Source: Phycobacter azelaicus
GTDB lineage: Bacteria > Pseudomonadota > Alphaproteobacteria > Rhodobacterales > Rhodobacteraceae
Length of the DNA stretch: 64,000 nucleotides
Reading direction: 5' to 3'
Assembly: GCF_014884385.1 (NCBI RefSeq)
Contig: NZ_WKFH01000003.1
Span: forward strand, 930,001 to 994,000
The notes beneath the pieces are model-generated. The model saw only the letters and a program-made list of their open reading frames with translations. It did not search any database and was not told the DNA's origin. Made by a program: the position numbers and the translations under genes. Below are positions 50,566-61,917 of the stretch, one piece after another; positions within the stretch are counted from its first letter, which is position 1; every line of letters begins with the position of its first letter.

Positions 50566-53283
50566 CTAGGACAGGCGACCGTGGCAGTGCTTGAATTTCT
50601 TGCCTGACCCACAGGGGCATTTGTCGTTTCGCGACGGGTTGCCCCAGGTGGACGGATCATTCTCGACAAACCCCGGCGCTGCGCCTTCGGGTGTTGCCCC
50701 GGCGGCCTCCTGCGACGCGGCATCCGCTGCCGCCGTCGCGGCTTGCTGCATCGCAGCCTGACGGGCTGCCATCTCCATTACCATCTGCCGCTGCTCTTCC
50801 TCATTCATGGGGCGCACGCGGCTCAGCTGTTTGGTCACATCTTCGCGCAGCGAATCCAGCATGCCTTCGAAGAGTTGGAAGCTTTCGTTCTTGTATTCAT
50901 TGAGTGGATCACGCTGCGCATACCCGCGGAAGCCCACAACCGAGCGCAGATGTTCCAGAGTCAGAAGGTGCTCACGCCACTTGGCGTCGATGGTCTGCAG
51001 CAGGACCTGCTTTTCGATCTGGCGCATGTTTTCCGGGCCAAAGGCCTCGGTCTTTTCGGCCATCATCGCATCGCTCGCCGCCTCAAGGCGCTCGCGGATG
51101 TGCTCGTCGTCCACGCCCTCTTCAGCGGCCCATTCAACGATTGGGGCGTCAATGGAAAGCCCCTCACGCACGGCGGCCTGCAGACCTTCGGTATCCCACT
51201 GATCAGCATATGTCTTGGGCGGCATGTAGGTATCGATCAAATCATCGATCACCTCGTGGCGCATATCCTGGATGATCTCCGACAGGTCTTCGGCTGCCAT
51301 GATCTCGCGGCGCTGACCAAAGATAACCTTACGCTGGTCGTTCATCACGTCATCGAACTTCAGCACCTGCTTGCGCATATCGAAGTTGCGGCCTTCTACC
51401 TTGGCCTGGGCACGTTCAAGAGACTTGTTCACCCAAGGGTGAATGATCGCCTCGCCTTCCTTCATACCGAGGGAGGAAAGAACCTTGTCCAGACGCTCAG
51501 AGCCGAAGATGCGCATCAGATCGTCTTCGAGGCTGAGATAGAACCGGGTCCGACCGGGATCGCCCTGGCGACCCGAACGGCCACGCAGCTGGTTGTCGAT
51601 CCGGCGGCTTTCGTGCCGCTCGGAGGCCATGACGAAAAGACCGCCCGCGTCGAGAACCTTCTGTTTCTCGGTCGCGTGTTTGGCTTCCTCCTCGGCGCGC
51701 AAAGCGACGGGATCGGCATCCGGATTGGCCTCCAGGGCCTCCATGACCTTCATCTCGACGTTGCCACCCAGTTGAATGTCTGTGCCGCGACCGGCCATGT
51801 TGGTGGCGATGGTCACTGCGCCGAGGCGGCCTGCGTCGGCGACGATCTGCGCTTCCTGCTCATGGTGGCGGGCATTGAGAACATTGTGCTCGATACCTTC
51901 CTGTTTCAGAAGCTGGCTCAGCAGTTCCGATTTCTCGATCGAAGTGGTTCCCAGAAGAACCGGCTGCCCCTTGGCGTGGGCGGTCTTCGTCTCCTCGATC
52001 ATGGCACGGTATTTTTCCGCACCGGTCCGGTAGACCTGATCGTCCTCGTCCACACGCGCAATCGGCTTGTTGGTGGGAACCTCGACCACGCCCAGACCGT
52101 AAATCTCGCGGAATTCCTCGGCCTCGGTCATGGCGGTACCGGTCATACCGGACAGGCGATCGTAAAGCCGGAAATAATTCTGAAAAGTGACCGACGCCAG
52201 AGTGCTGTTCTCGGGCTGGATCTGGACCTCTTCCTTGGCCTCAATGGCCTGGTGCAGGCCTTCGGACAGACGGCGGCCCGCCATCATGCGGCCAGTGAAT
52301 TCGTCGATCAGCACGACTTCGCCGTCGCGAACGATGTAATCCTTGTCCCGCTGGAAAAGCTTGTGCGCACGCAGAGCCTGGTTGACATGGTGAACAACCG
52401 TCGTGCTTTCGGGATCATATAGCGAGGCGCCCTCTTCCAGCAAACCATGTTCGATAAGGATCTGCTCGAGGTATTCGTTGCCATCTTCGGTGAAGGTAAC
52501 GCCACGGGTTTTCTCGTCGACCTCGTAATGCTCCTCGCTCAACAGCGGGATCACCTTGTCGATGGTCACATAAAGCTCAGAGCGGTCCTCGGCGGGGCCG
52601 GAAATGATCAGCGGCGTGCGCGCCTCGTCGATCAGGATCGAGTCCACCTCGTCGACGATGGCAAAGTTGTGCTGCTTCTGGAACACCTGATCGAGGCTCG
52701 GCTTCATGTTGTCGCGCAGGTAGTCAAAGCCCAGTTCGTTGTTGGTCGCATAGGTCACATCGGACTGGTAAGCGGCCATTTTCTGATCGTCGGGCTGGCC
52801 GGACCAGATCACGCCGGTGGTCATGCCGAGCTGCTCGAAGACCTTTCCCATCCATTCGCTGTCACGCTTGGCCAGATATTCGTTCACCGTGACAACATGC
52901 ACACCCTTGCCGGTCAGCGCGTTTAGATAGGCAGGGAATGTCGCAACCAACGTCTTGCCTTCGCCGGTTTTCATTTCGGCGATATTGCCCTGATGCAGGA
53001 ATACCCCGCCCATGAGCTGTGTATCGAAGGCGCGCAAGCCCAAGGCACGGCGCGCGCCTTCACGAACGTTGGCAAAGGCCTCGGGCAGAAGATCATCTAG
53101 GCTTTCGCCGTTCAGCGCGCGTTTGCGCAGCTCTTCGGTCTTCTCGATGAGGCCTTCATCGCTGAGTTTCTCGAACTCGGGCTCCAGCGCGTTGATCTTT
53201 GCAATCAGCGGCCGCGTCGCCTTGACTTTCCGGTCGTTCGGTGTGCCGAAAATCTTTTTGGCGAGTGTTCCGATACCCAGCAT
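50566..53283 (-). CDS. secA: Preprotein translocase ATPase SecA
   Basis: 905-residue motor of the Sec export pathway. Start [20 protein letters not shown] at ATG 53283, preceded by GGAG. Walker A-type [39 protein letters not shown] (DEAD-like) and [16 protein letters not shown] are seen. A long Ala/Gln-rich linker precedes the C-terminal zinc/SecB-binding motif [18 protein letters not shown] longer in-frame extension upstream is not family-like. Divergent from the parvulin gene. Confidence 0.97.
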   Translation of the reverse strand: MLGIGTLAKKIFGTPNDRKVKATRPLIAKINALEPEFEKLSDEGLIEKTEELRKRALNGESLDDLLPEAFANVREGARRALGLRAFDTQLMGGVFLHQGNIAEMKTGEGKTLVATFPAYLNALTGKGVHVVTVNEYLAKRDSEWMGKVFEQLGMTTGVIWSGQPDDQKMAAYQSDVTYATNNELGFDYLRDNMKPSLDQVFQKQHNFAIVDEVDSILIDEARTPLIISGPAEDRSELYVTIDKVIPLLSEEHYEVDEKTRGVTFTEDGNEYLEQILIEHGLLEEGASLYDPESTTVVHHVNQALRAHKLFQRDKDYIVRDGEVVLIDEFTGRMMAGRRLSEGLHQAIEAKEEVQIQPENSTLASVTFQNYFRLYDRLSGMTGTAMTEAEEFREIYGLGVVEVPTNKPIARVDEDDQVYRTGAEKYRAMIEETKTAHAKGQPVLLGTTSIEKSELLSQLLKQEGIEHNVLNARHHEQEAQIVADAGRLGAVTIATNMAGRGTDIQLGGNVEMKVMEALEANPDADPVALRAEEEAKHATEKQKVLDAGGLFVMASERHESRRIDNQLRGRSGRQGDPGRTRFYLSLEDDLMRIFGSERLDKVLSSLGMKEGEAIIHPWVNKSLERAQAKVEGRNFDMRKQVLKFDDVMNDQRKVIFGQRREIMAAEDLSEIIQDMRHEVIDDLIDTYMPPKTYADQWDTEGLQAAVREGLSIDAPIVEWAAEEGVDDEHIRERLEAASDAMMAEKTEAFGPENMRQIEKQVLLQTIDAKWREHLLTLEHLRSVVGFRGYAQRDPLNEYKNESFQLFEGMLDSLREDVTKQLSRVRPMNEEEQRQMVMEMAARQAAMQQAATAAADAASQEAAGATPEGAAPGFVENDPSTWGNPSRNDKCPCGSGKKFKHCHGRLS

Positions 53284-53462
53284 GTGCTCTCCAACAGTCC
53301 TGTCATGGCTTCCGTTCTCAGGCAGGCTTGCCCGCCCTGCCCGCAACCCATAAACAAAGGTGGAAACGACGGTGCTGCCCAATAGCCCCTAGGCGATGTA
53401 AGCGGCAGCTATATAAGTGTCAACGCCGCGCCATGCTGCGGCCCGGGAATAGGAAGAATTCA

Positions 53463-54317
53463 ATGCTGAAAGGTCTCACTTTTCTGCGAGGCTCCGCTGC
53501 AGCGGCCCTGATCGCGCTCGCCGCCACTCCGTCGCTGGCGGCGCCACATGCCAATACGGTCGTTGCCTCGGTGAACGGCGAAGAAATCACTCTGGGCCAC
53601 ATGATCATGGCACGCGAAAGCCTGCCCCAACAGTACAAGCAACTGCCCGATGAAGTGCTGTACAACGCCATTCTGGACCAGCTGATTCAGCAGACTGCGC
53701 TAAAGCAACAGCTCAACGGCGAGGTGCCGCACTACGTCCAGCTGTCTGTCGAAAACGAAAGCCGCGCACTGTTGGCAGCTGATGTGATCGAAACGGTCAT
53801 GGCCGGTGCTGCAAGCGAAGAAGCGCTGCGCGCGGCCTATGATCGCAAGTATTCCACGGGCAACGGCGGTGATGAATTCCATGCCGCACACATTCTAGTA
53901 GAAACCGAGGACGAAGCCCGAGAAATCAAGGAAGAGCTCGAAGACGGCGCCGATTTTGCCACCATGGCCAAGACGCGCTCGACCGGCCCTTCAGGACCTA
54001 GCGGCGGCGATCTCGGCTGGTTCGGCCTTGGCAGCATGGTGCCCGAATTCGAAGAGGCCGTTCTGGCCATGCGTTCGGGTGACATTTCCGATCCGGTCCA
54101 AACCCAGTTCGGCTGGCATGTGATCCTGCTGCGAGAGCGGCGCAAGTCCGAGGCGCCCAGCTTTGACGAGGTCCGCGGCGAGCTGGAGCAGGAGCTGCGC
54201 ACCCGCGCCGTCGAGGACCGTGTTAATGCACTGACAGCGGCTGCCGACATCGAACGGCCCGAAGTCGAAGACCTTGAACCGTCGGTGATTCGTGATCTCA
54301 GCCTGGTGAGGAACTGA
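53463..54317 (+). CDS. Periplasmic parvulin-type peptidyl-prolyl isomerase
   Basis: 284 residues with a signal peptide at 1-26 (GSAAAALIALAATPSLA, cleavage before APHANT). The SurA/PrsA-like N-terminal region comes next (VVASVNGEEITLGHMIMARE). The rotamase domain spans about 138-235: AAHILVETEDEAREIKEEL, GGDLGWFGLGSMVPEFEEA, VQTQFGWHVILLRE. It catalyses proline isomerisation of exported proteins. Start ATG 53463 follows AGGAAG; upstream in-frame codons overlap the secA 5' end. argJ follows after 4 nt. Confidence 0.88.
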   Translation: MLKGLTFLRGSAAAALIALAATPSLAAPHANTVVASVNGEEITLGHMIMARESLPQQYKQLPDEVLYNAILDQLIQQTALKQQLNGEVPHYVQLSVENESRALLAADVIETVMAGAASEEALRAAYDRKYSTGNGGDEFHAAHILVETEDEAREIKEELEDGADFATMAKTRSTGPSGPSGGDLGWFGLGSMVPEFEEAVLAMRSGDISDPVQTQFGWHVILLRERRKSEAPSFDEVRGELEQELRTRAVEDRVNALTAAADIERPEVEDLEPSVIRDLSLVRN

Positions 54318-54321
54318 TCAG

Positions 54322-55548
54322 ATGGCCGGCGCGCTTCCCCGCTCCCCACTGGCCCCCGAGCACTTCCCAAATCTTCCTGTCATCAAGGGCGTTCGCTTTG
54401 CTACCGCTGCGGCCGGGGTGAAGTACAAGGGCCGGACCGATGTGATGCTTGCGGTCCTTGATCCGGGCACTACGGTTGCCGGCGTCTTTACCCGCTCAAA
54501 AACACGGTCGGCACCGGTCAGGGATTGTCAGGCCAAACTCGGCACAGATCCCTCGCAAGCGGCAGCCATTCTGGTCAACTCTGGCAACTCCAACGCCTTC
54601 ACTGGGCACTACGGACAAACATCCGTATCAGAGATTGTCTCTTCGGTCAGCGAAACCACAGGGGCCCCGGAGGCCCGCATCTACACCGCATCCACCGGTG
54701 TGATCGGAGAGCCGCTGCCACACGACCGGATCGTGGCAAAGCTGGCAGAGCTGAACGCGGGCCTGGCTGAAGACGCGCTGGAAGCGGCAGCCGCAGCAAT
54801 CATGACCACCGATACCTTTGCCAAAGGTGCCTGCGCCGCGGTCACGATCGGCGGCAAGACTGTGAATATAGCCGGGATCGCAAAAGGGTCCGGCATGATC
54901 GCGCCGGATATGGCGACGATGCTGGTCTATATCTTCACCGATGCACAGTTCGATCAAACGGCCCTGCAAGGCCAGCTAGCAGAGATCTGCGATCGCAGCT
55001 TTAACTGCATCACTGTGGACAGCGACACCTCTACCTCGGACAGTCTGATGCTGTGCGCGACCGGGGCTTCAGGGGTGGATGCTACGGCGAATGCGGAATT
55101 CGCGCAGGCGCTGGAAGGCGTTATGATGGATCTGGCGCATCAGGTTGTGCGCGATGGCGAGGGCGCCACCAAGTTTGTCGAGATCCAAATCACCGGCGCC
55201 GTGTCCGACGCCGAGGCAAAGACTCACGGCATGGCCATTGCCAACTCACCGTTGGTCAAGACGGCGATTGCTGGCGAGGATCCCAACTGGGGCCGGGTGG
55301 TGATGGCAATCGGCAAATCCGGCGCCGAGGCAGATCGGGACCGCCTGTCGATCTCTTTTGGAGATGTTCTGGTCGCAGAGAACGGTTGGGTCTCACCAAC
55401 ATACAAGGAAGAGGATGGCGCCGCACAGATGAAGCAGGACGAGATCACCATTAAGGTGGATTTGGGTCTTGGCGACGGTGCCGCGACCGTCTGGACCTGT
55501 GATCTCACTCACCAATACATCAGCATCAACGCGGACTACCGATCATGA
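54322..55548 (+). CDS. argJ: Bifunctional glutamate N-acetyltransferase/ornithine acetyltransferase ArgJ
   Basis: 408-residue self-cleaving enzyme of cyclic arginine synthesis that moves acetyl from acetylornithine to glutamate. The autocleavage site is in AKGSGMIAPDMATMLVYIFT, with the nucleophilic Thr after Ala (MA-TML). Also seen are YTASTGVIGEPLPHDRIV, ITVDSDTSTSDSLMLCATGA and AIAGEDPNWGRVVMAIGKSG. Overlaps mutT by 4 bp. Confidence 0.95.
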   Translation: MAGALPRSPLAPEHFPNLPVIKGVRFATAAAGVKYKGRTDVMLAVLDPGTTVAGVFTRSKTRSAPVRDCQAKLGTDPSQAAAILVNSGNSNAFTGHYGQTSVSEIVSSVSETTGAPEARIYTASTGVIGEPLPHDRIVAKLAELNAGLAEDALEAAAAAIMTTDTFAKGACAAVTIGGKTVNIAGIAKGSGMIAPDMATMLVYIFTDAQFDQTALQGQLAEICDRSFNCITVDSDTSTSDSLMLCATGASGVDATANAEFAQALEGVMMDLAHQVVRDGEGATKFVEIQITGAVSDAEAKTHGMAIANSPLVKTAIAGEDPNWGRVVMAIGKSGAEADRDRLSISFGDVLVAENGWVSPTYKEEDGAAQMKQDEITIKVDLGLGDGAATVWTCDLTHQYISINADYRS

Positions 55549-55943
55549 AGACAGTTCTCGTCTCTGCCGTCGCCCTGATCGACGTCGAAGGACGGATCCT
55601 GCTTGCGCAGCGGCCTGAAGGCAAATCCATGGCCGGGCTTTGGGAATTTCCGGGCGGCAAGGTTGAAGTCGGGGAAACCCCGGAGGCCGCCCTGATCCGG
55701 GAGTTGGAAGAAGAGCTGGGTATCAACACTTGGTCCTCCTGTCTGGCACCTCTGACCTTTGCCAGCCACAGCTATGACGATTTCCATTTGCTGATGCCGC
55801 TGTTCGCCTGCCGCAAGTGGGAAGGCATCCCTCAGGCACGCGAAGGTCAGGTGCTGAAATGGGCGCGCCCGCAAGACCTGCGCGACTATCCGATGCCACC
55901 TGCAGACATTCCCTTGATCCCGATCCTGCGTGACTGGCTTTAA
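55545..55943 (+). CDS. mutT: 8-oxo-dGTP diphosphatase MutT
   Basis: 132-residue Nudix hydrolase that clears oxidised guanine nucleotides. The Nudix box (GX5EX7REXXEEXG) spans about residues 36-58, with GGKVEVGETPEAALIRELEE visible. LLAQRPEGKSMAGLWEFPGG precedes it, typical of MutT. The start overlaps the argJ stop (ATGA). The argJ-mutT pairing is common in Rhodobacteraceae. Confidence 0.9.
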   Translation: MKTVLVSAVALIDVEGRILLAQRPEGKSMAGLWEFPGGKVEVGETPEAALIRELEEELGINTWSSCLAPLTFASHSYDDFHLLMPLFACRKWEGIPQAREGQVLKWARPQDLRDYPMPPADIPLIPILRDWL

Positions 55944-56454
55944 GCCCAAGAACCGTTAAATCTTAAGAAATGGGATCACCCAAAAAATGCGCAGTTGGAG
56001 CATTTCACGGCTTTCTGGCCGATTTAGGGGGTTTTTGCGATAAAAACACTAGCCTTTGTGGTGTTTGATTAAAATTGGAAAGGCTTTGTTAACCTTTTTG
56101 TCAAAAAATAGACACACTATCACGCAGTGAACCTCTCCAAAGTCTCCCTGAAGAAGGACCAGGATACACCAAGTTGAACTAGAACGGGCTGTCCTGGTCC
56201 GAGGCTGATTCATACAGGCACATATCTAGAACCCGCTTTAGACTGGTGGGCGTTCCGCATAAACGCCCCGTTTCCCTCAAGGTCTATAGCAGAACCAAAA
56301 CCAACCACTCACACCTCCAGAGGGCAGCCTATCGGCTGTCCTCGACCTTTTTTGTGGGCATGTTTGCGTACTTCACTTGCAAAAGCAGTTCGTCAAAGAA
56401 AAAGCCCCGGACAGATAGTCCAGGGCTTTTTCAATTCTTGGTGGCCTACGCGAG
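55944..56454. other. 511-bp non-coding region with stable hairpins (possible small RNA)
   Basis: Between mutT and infB, 3' ends facing. The first half is AT-rich. It contains a 9-bp perfect inverted repeat GGACCAGGA/TCCTGGTCC (56156-56164 and 56192-56200), a GGGCGTT/AACGCCC hairpin (56248-56254, 56262-56268) and the infB terminator. No credible protein frame: the longest runs through the terminator. A structured small RNA on the plus strand is possible. Confidence 0.45.
56399..56431 (-). terminator. Intrinsic terminator of the rimP-nusA-infB operon
   Basis: A-rich/GCCC-x-GGAC arm and GTCC-x-GGGC/T-rich arm with a 5-nt loop (one C-A mismatch), flanked by A-run and T5. It works in both directions, ending infB and any transcript from the mutT side. 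Confidence 0.8.
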
Positions 56455-58947
56455 TTAGTCGAGTTTGCGCTCGACTTCCTGACGCTCGAAGATCTCGATG
56501 ACATCACCTGCGCGGATATCTTCGTAGTTTTCAAAGGCCATGCCGCATTCCTGACCGGACTGGACCTCTGGCACTTCGTCCTTGAAGCGCTTGAGGGTCT
56601 TCAGCGTACCTTCATGGATCACCACGTTGTCGCGCAGCAGGCGTACACCGGCAGAGCGGCGTGCCACCCCTTCAGTGACCAAGCAGCCAGCAACCTTGCC
56701 GACGTTAGACACCTTGAAGACGTCCTTGATCTCGGCGTAACCGATGAAGTTTTCTTTGATTTCGGCCGACAGCAGACCCGAAGCAGCCGCTTTAACATCA
56801 TCCACGAGGTCATAGATCACCGAATAATAGCGGATCTCCACACCCTTCTGGTTGGCGGTGTTGCGGGCCGAGGCATTGGCACGCACGTTGAAGCCAAAGA
56901 CCGGAGCGCCCGATGCTTCGGCCAGGCCGATATCGGTCTCGGTGATGGCACCAACGCCCGAGTGCAGCACGCGCACGCGCACCTCGTCGTTGCCAATCTT
57001 TTCCATCGCCTGAACGATCGCCTCGGCAGAACCCTGAACGTCAGCTTTGACCAGAATTGGCAGCTCGGCGACGTTTTCGTCTTCCTTGGCCTTCTGCATC
57101 AGCTGTTCAAGTGTGGTTGCAGCACCGGCGGCAGCGCGTTTGTCCTTGGCGGCTTGCTCACGGTATTCCGCAATCTCGCGCGCCTGCGCTTCGGTTTCGG
57201 TCACGTTCAGCACATCGCCCGCTTCGGGGGTGCCGTTGAGGCCCAGAACCTCGACCGGGACCGAGGGCCCAGCTTCTTTGACGCGCTCGCCCTTGTCGTT
57301 AATCAGCGCGCGGACCTTGCCGTATTGCTCACCCACCACAAAGATATCGCCCTGACGCAGGGTACCGTTCTGAACCAGCACGGTGGCTACCGGGCCACGC
57401 CCAACATCCAGCTGCGCCTCAATGACTGCACCTTGCGCGGCGCGGTTGGGGTTTGCTTTCAGTTCGAGAATTTCCGCCTGCAGCGCGATGGCTTCAAGCA
57501 GTTCGTCCAGACCTTGACCAGTATGCGCCGAGACTTCGACGTCCTGCACTTCACCGGACATGGCTTCAACGATCACCTCGTGCTGCAGCAGCTCTGCCCG
57601 CACTTTGTTCGGATCTGCAGCCGGTTTGTCGATCTTATTGATCGCAACGATCATCGGAACTTCGGCCGCCTTGGCGTGGTTGATCGCCTCGATGGTCTGC
57701 GGCATGACCGAGTCATCTGCCGCGACAACCAGAACAACGATATCCGTCACCTGAGCACCACGCGAGCGCATCGAGGTAAAGGCCGCATGGCCGGGGGTAT
57801 CAAGGAAGCTCAGCGTTGCGCCTCCTTCGGTCTGCACCTGATAGGCGCCGATATGCTGGGTGATGCCGCCGGCTTCACCTGCCACAACGCGGGCATCGCG
57901 GATGGCGTCCAGCAGCGATGTCTTGCCGTGGTCGACGTGGCCCATGATGGTGATGACGGGCGGACGCGGCTGCAGGTCTTCTTCCTTGTCTTCGACTTCC
58001 TTGATGACGTCCTCGACATCTGAGTCGGAAACACGGACAACCTTGTGGCCGAATTCTTCGATAATCAGCTCGGCTGTATCGGCATCAATCGATTGGTTCT
58101 GCGTGACCATCATGCCCATCTGCATGAGGGATTTCACAACATCACCAACACGTTCCGCCATACGGTTCGCCAGTTCGGAAACCACGATGGTTTCCGGCAG
58201 CTGCACGTCGCGGATTACCTTTTCACGCTCGACTGAGCCACCCATGGCCTTTTGACGCGCGCGTTCCTGCTTGCGCTTCATAGCCGCCATGGAGCGTTGC
58301 CGCCCACCTTCGCCTGTTGCCTGGCCGAGGGTCAGCTTGCCCGAACGGCGACCTTCGTCGCGGCCCTTGCCGCGACCGCGCTCCTCGCGCTCACGGTCGG
58401 CCTTGCGCGGGGTCGGCTGGCCGCCACCCTTGGGCGCACCGCGACCGGCGCCTGCGCCTGCAGGTTTCGCCTTGGCCGGTTCCGCAGCAGGTGCTGCAGC
58501 TGCGCGTTTCGCGGCCTCTTCGGCCTCGCGGCGCTTGCGCTCTTCTTCTTCGGCTTTTTGGCGGGCCTTTTCTTCAGCTTCCCGCTGTTCGCGTTCCTTG
58601 GCTTCCTGCTCGGCGCGGCGGCGCTCACGCTCTTCGGCGCGGGCCTTTTCCTCGGCCTCACGCTGCGCAGCCTCTTCGGCTTCGCGTGCCTTGGCAGCCT
58701 GCAGCGCCTTCAGGCGGCGGGCCATTTCCGCATCGGTAATACCGGCAGGGCGACGAGAGCCGTCCGTCGCAGGCGAGGACCCGCTGCCCCCTTTACCCGC
58801 ACCCGGCTTGGGAACCACAACGCGCTTGCGCTTGGTTTCCACCACGACATTCTTGGTCCGCCCATGGCTGAAGCTCTGTTTCACGTTCCCAGGCCGGGAA
58901 CCACCACCACGCAAACCCAATGTCTTTTTGCCGTCACTATCGCTCAT
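56455..58947 (-). CDS. infB: Translation initiation factor IF-2
   Basis: 830-residue GTPase that places initiator tRNA on the ribosome. The N-terminal 230 residues are charged, Lys/Glu/Ala-rich and include coiled-coil. An IF2_N stretch precedes the G domain: [20 protein letters not shown] (G1), [16 protein letters not shown] (G3) and [20 protein letters not shown] (G4). Domains II-IV follow. Lies 8 nt after the ylxR-like gene, the last gene of the operon. Confidence 0.97.
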   Translation of the reverse strand: MSDSDGKKTLGLRGGGSRPGNVKQSFSHGRTKNVVVETKRKRVVVPKPGAGKGGSGSSPATDGSRRPAGITDAEMARRLKALQAAKAREAEEAAQREAEEKARAEERERRRAEQEAKEREQREAEEKARQKAEEEERKRREAEEAAKRAAAAPAAEPAKAKPAGAGAGRGAPKGGGQPTPRKADREREERGRGKGRDEGRRSGKLTLGQATGEGGRQRSMAAMKRKQERARQKAMGGSVEREKVIRDVQLPETIVVSELANRMAERVGDVVKSLMQMGMMVTQNQSIDADTAELIIEEFGHKVVRVSDSDVEDVIKEVEDKEEDLQPRPPVITIMGHVDHGKTSLLDAIRDARVVAGEAGGITQHIGAYQVQTEGGATLSFLDTPGHAAFTSMRSRGAQVTDIVVLVVAADDSVMPQTIEAINHAKAAEVPMIVAINKIDKPAADPNKVRAELLQHEVIVEAMSGEVQDVEVSAHTGQGLDELLEAIALQAEILELKANPNRAAQGAVIEAQLDVGRGPVATVLVQNGTLRQGDIFVVGEQYGKVRALINDKGERVKEAGPSVPVEVLGLNGTPEAGDVLNVTETEAQAREIAEYREQAAKDKRAAAGAATTLEQLMQKAKEDENVAELPILVKADVQGSAEAIVQAMEKIGNDEVRVRVLHSGVGAITETDIGLAEASGAPVFGFNVRANASARNTANQKGVEIRYYSVIYDLVDDVKAAASGLLSAEIKENFIGYAEIKDVFKVSNVGKVAGCLVTEGVARRSAGVRLLRDNVVIHEGTLKTLKRFKDEVPEVQSGQECGMAFENYEDIRAGDVIEIFERQEVERKLD

Positions 58948-58955
58948 AAAGCTCT

Positions 58956-59576
58956 TTATCCTTCCGTGCGGCCCTTGCCGCCCACCATTTCGCGCAAACC
59001 CTGCAATCGTTGCGCTTCCTCTACAACACGTTTGCTGAGTCCACCAGAGGCAAGCGCCGCATGTATCACAGTTTGACGCCCAAATGCCATCCCCAGCTCA
59101 TCCCCAGAGAGGCAACCGATGTATTTTCCCCGGTGGGGCGTACTCAGTTTCGATTTTCCGCGCCCGGATCCGTCGGACGCCTGGATCAGGACGGAGGCCT
59201 CTTCTTTCAGCAGCCAATCCTTTACCTTTTCATAGCCGCCAACCGCATCACCCGACTTGCGGGCAAGGCTGATCAGATCAACAAGGCGGCGCAGAACCTG
59301 ACGTTCCACTTCATCCACAAGACCCTCTGGCACGTTGACCTGAGCCTTGAAGCCGCGAGCAAACAGCCGCTTCTTGACTGCCATATCTAGGGCAGAGCGG
59401 CTCGCTGTCACGTAAACCCCGCGACCGGGTAGTTTACCTAACACATCAGCAACGACCTGACCATCCGGCCCCAGCACAAAGCGGATGAGACCCTCTTTAG
59501 GTTGGATCTCACCTGTTGCAATGCACTTGCGCTCCGGACCGTCACTTCGGTCTTTTGCCGCGCCACCACGAGCCAT
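58956..59576 (-). CDS. ylxR: YlxR-like RNA-binding protein (DUF448) with L7Ae-like domain
   Basis: 206 residues. The YlxR/DUF448 domain (about 10-85) has [20 protein letters not shown] and the hallmark [18 protein letters not shown]-terminal L30e/L7Ae-like part (about 95-190) has [20 protein letters not shown] and [19 protein letters not shown]. Both are RNA-binding folds. Sits between nusA and infB as in most bacteria; role unproven. Confidence 0.85.
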   Translation of the reverse strand: MARGGAAKDRSDGPERKCIATGEIQPKEGLIRFVLGPDGQVVADVLGKLPGRGVYVTASRSALDMAVKKRLFARGFKAQVNVPEGLVDEVERQVLRRLVDLISLARKSGDAVGGYEKVKDWLLKEEASVLIQASDGSGRGKSKLSTPHRGKYIGCLSGDELGMAFGRQTVIHAALASGGLSKRVVEEAQRLQGLREMVGGKGRTEG

Positions 59577-59606
59577 TCAGCCTCTCCTTACCGAAAGCCG
59601 CCGGGA

Positions 59607-61235
59607 TCAAGCCCCGGCGCCCTCCTCTTCGGGTTCCTCGCCTTCGACATCTTCTTCCGAGACTTCCGGCTCCAGCTCGGCGGGATCAACCCAGCCAAGC
59701 AGCACGCGGGCGGTCATCACCATATCCTGAGCCTCTTCGAGCGACATGCCGAAGGGTTCGAGGATACCGTCGTCCTTGACACGCTCGCCGCCATCGGTGG
59801 TCCAGCCACCGGCCAGTTCCCAGTCGGCGCAGGTGGCGAAATCCTCCAGAGAAAGGATACCATCCTTGGCCAGCGCCTCCACCATCTGGGGTGTGAGACC
59901 GTCAAAGTCAATAAGGCTGTCCTCGGCGCCCAGCGCACGGGCCGCATCGATGGCAGCCTTGGCCTGCGCTTCAAGGTAGTCACGGGCGCGAGCCTGCAGT
60001 TCCTCCGCGGTGCCTTCATCGACGCCGTCAATGACCAACAGCTCATCCAGCTCGACGTAGCCGACCTCTTCGAGGTTGGTGAAGCCTTCTGAGACCAGAA
60101 GCTGGGCAAAGAACTCGTCCAGATCCAGGGTTTCCATGAAGAGCGCGGTGCGGGCCTCGAATTCCTTCTGGCGGCGCGCCGATTCCTCTTCCTCGGTCAT
60201 GATGTCGATGTCGAGACCAGTGAGTTGCGAAGCCAGACGCACGTTCTGGCCTCGGCGACCGATGGCGAGGCTCAGCTGTTCCTCGGGGACGACGACCTCG
60301 ATCTTGCCGGCTTCTTCGTCCAGAACCACCTTGGTGACTTCTGCGGGCTGCAGCGCGTTCACCAGGAAGGTCGGCTGATCTTCGTTCCACGGGATGATAT
60401 CGATCTTTTCGCCCTGAAGTTCATTCACAACCGCCTGAACGCGGCTGCCGCGCATACCGACACAGGCACCGACAGGATCGATTGAGCCATCATAGGAGAT
60501 GACCGCGATCTTGGCGCGCGAGCCTGGGTCACGGGCCACGGCCTTGATCTCGATGATGCCGTCGTAGATTTCCGGCACTTCCATCTTGAACAGTTCGGCC
60601 ATGAATTCTGGCGCGGTGCGGCTGAGGAATATCTGCGGACCACGGGGTTCGCGGCGCACGTCCTTGATGTAGCAGCGGATGCGGTCGTTCGGGCGATAGC
60701 TTTCGCGGCCGATCTTTTCGTTGCGGCGCAGGATGGCTTCGCCGGCGCCCACATCGACGATCACGTTGCCGAATTCCTCGCGCTTGACGAGACCGTTGAT
60801 GATGGTACCCGCGCGGTCCTTGAATTCTTCGTACTGGCGATCCCGCTCAGCTTCGCGCACCTTCTGCAGGATCACCTGCTTGGCCGACTGCGCCGCGATC
60901 CGGCCCATTTCCACCGGCGGGACCTCTTCCACATAGGTGTCGCCCACCTCGGGGTTTTCCATGTACTGCTTGGCCTGCTCGACGGTCATCTCGGCCTGGT
61001 AGTTTTCCAGGTCCTCATCCGCCACAACCGAGCGCACACGGGTGAAGGTCGCCTTACCGGTCTTGCGGTCGATGGACACGCGGATGTCCATCTCGCTGCC
61101 GTAGCGGCTTTTGGCCGCCCGTGCGAGGCTTTCTTCCATGGCTTCGACCACCAGACCGGGGTCGATCATTTTTTCGCGCGCCACGGCTTCGGCGGTTTGC
61201 AACAGCTCAAGCTGGTTTGCAGAGGTGATGGCCAT
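59607..61235 (-). CDS. nusA: Transcription termination/antitermination factor NusA
   Basis: 542 residues. N-terminal RNA-polymerase-binding domain (AITSANQLELLQTAEAVARE), S1 domain (GTIINGLVKREEFGNVIVDV), KH domains (PVGACVGMRGSRVQAVVNEL; LSLAIGRRGQNVRLASQLTG) and a C-terminal acidic region with helix-hairpin-helix repeats and a Glu-rich tail. It modulates pausing and termination. The start overlaps the rimP stop (TAATG). Followed by ylxR after 30 nt. Confidence 0.96.
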   Translation of the reverse strand: MAITSANQLELLQTAEAVAREKMIDPGLVVEAMEESLARAAKSRYGSEMDIRVSIDRKTGKATFTRVRSVVADEDLENYQAEMTVEQAKQYMENPEVGDTYVEEVPPVEMGRIAAQSAKQVILQKVREAERDRQYEEFKDRAGTIINGLVKREEFGNVIVDVGAGEAILRRNEKIGRESYRPNDRIRCYIKDVRREPRGPQIFLSRTAPEFMAELFKMEVPEIYDGIIEIKAVARDPGSRAKIAVISYDGSIDPVGACVGMRGSRVQAVVNELQGEKIDIIPWNEDQPTFLVNALQPAEVTKVVLDEEAGKIEVVVPEEQLSLAIGRRGQNVRLASQLTGLDIDIMTEEEESARRQKEFEARTALFMETLDLDEFFAQLLVSEGFTNLEEVGYVELDELLVIDGVDEGTAEELQARARDYLEAQAKAAIDAARALGAEDSLIDFDGLTPQMVEALAKDGILSLEDFATCADWELAGGWTTDGGERVKDDGILEPFGMSLEEAQDMVMTARVLLGWVDPAELEPEVSEEDVEGEEPEEEGAGA

Positions 61236-61852
61236 TACTTGTTCTCCTCTTCGGACCCTTCGGTCACCTCGCCCCCTAGGGGCGCATCTTCGATAACGTC
61301 GTCAAAAGCGTCTTCGTTCAGCGTGCCGGCCGCCTTGCGCTGGCGCAGCATTTCCTTGATCAAGTCGTCAGTCAGCACCAGCTTGGCATCGCTCAGCCAG
61401 TCGAATTTGAGACCGATGGTCACGGTTTCGCCGTGCTCTTCGATATTGATCAGAACCTCGTCATCCTCGATCCCGGCCAACTCACCCTTGAAGCGGCGGC
61501 GCCCGTCGATCAGTTCGGCGGTTTCCAGCTTGGCCTCGTAGCCTTCGAACATGTCAAAGTCCTTGAGGCGCGTCAGGGGGCGATCAATGCCCGGGCTTGA
61601 GACCTCAAGCGCATAGGCATCGAGAATCGGGTCTTCGACGTCCAGAACAGCGCTAACAGCATTAGAGATCTCGGCGCAGTCATCCACCTCGATCCCGCCA
61701 TCGGGCTTGTCGGCCATGATCTGTAGGGTCGTCGTCTTGCCAGACATCAGCCGAATGCGGACCAGCTCATAGCCCATATCCTCGATCACCGGGGTGATGA
61801 TCTCGGCAAGGCGGCGGTCAATCGCGGCTTTGGCAATCAGGTCGTTGGTCAT
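61235..61852 (-). CDS. rimP: Ribosome maturation factor RimP
   Basis: 205 residues from ATG 61852; assists 30S subunit maturation. Family text: [20 protein letters not shown] at the N terminus, [20 protein letters not shown], and [22 protein letters not shown]-terminal acidic extension follows. A longer in-frame start would run through a terminator hairpin and is not credible. First gene of the nusA-infB operon. Confidence 0.93.
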   Translation of the reverse strand: MTNDLIAKAAIDRRLAEIITPVIEDMGYELVRIRLMSGKTTTLQIMADKPDGGIEVDDCAEISNAVSAVLDVEDPILDAYALEVSSPGIDRPLTRLKDFDMFEGYEAKLETAELIDGRRRFKGELAGIEDDEVLINIEEHGETVTIGLKFDWLSDAKLVLTDDLIKEMLRQRKAAGTLNEDAFDDVIEDAPLGGEVTEGSEEENK

Positions 61853-61893
61853 TCGGGTTCCAGCTGTCGTTAGAACATAGGTCGTGCGGACAC

Positions 61894-61917
61894 AAAAAAA
61901 CGGGCGCGCGGCCCGTT
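61894..61917 (-). terminator. Terminator or attenuator in the rimP leader
   Basis: On the minus strand: AACGGGC, a 5-nt CGCGC loop, GCCCGTT, then a run of T to 61894. It lies 41 nt before the rimP start and 115 nt after the upstream stop at 62032. It may terminate the upstream solute-binding gene or attenuate the rimP-nusA-infB operon. Confidence 0.75.

Noticed and set aside
50743..52422. 559-codon open frame antisense to secA
   Set aside because: High GC third positions keep the antisense frame open; SecA motifs are complete on the minus strand.
56246..56458. 70-codon frame between mutT and infB
   Set aside because: It reads through the infB terminator hairpin and has no plausible ribosome site.
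56614..58023. 469-codon open frame antisense to infB
   Set aside because: Shadow of the IF-2 G domain region; no ribosome site or family similarity.
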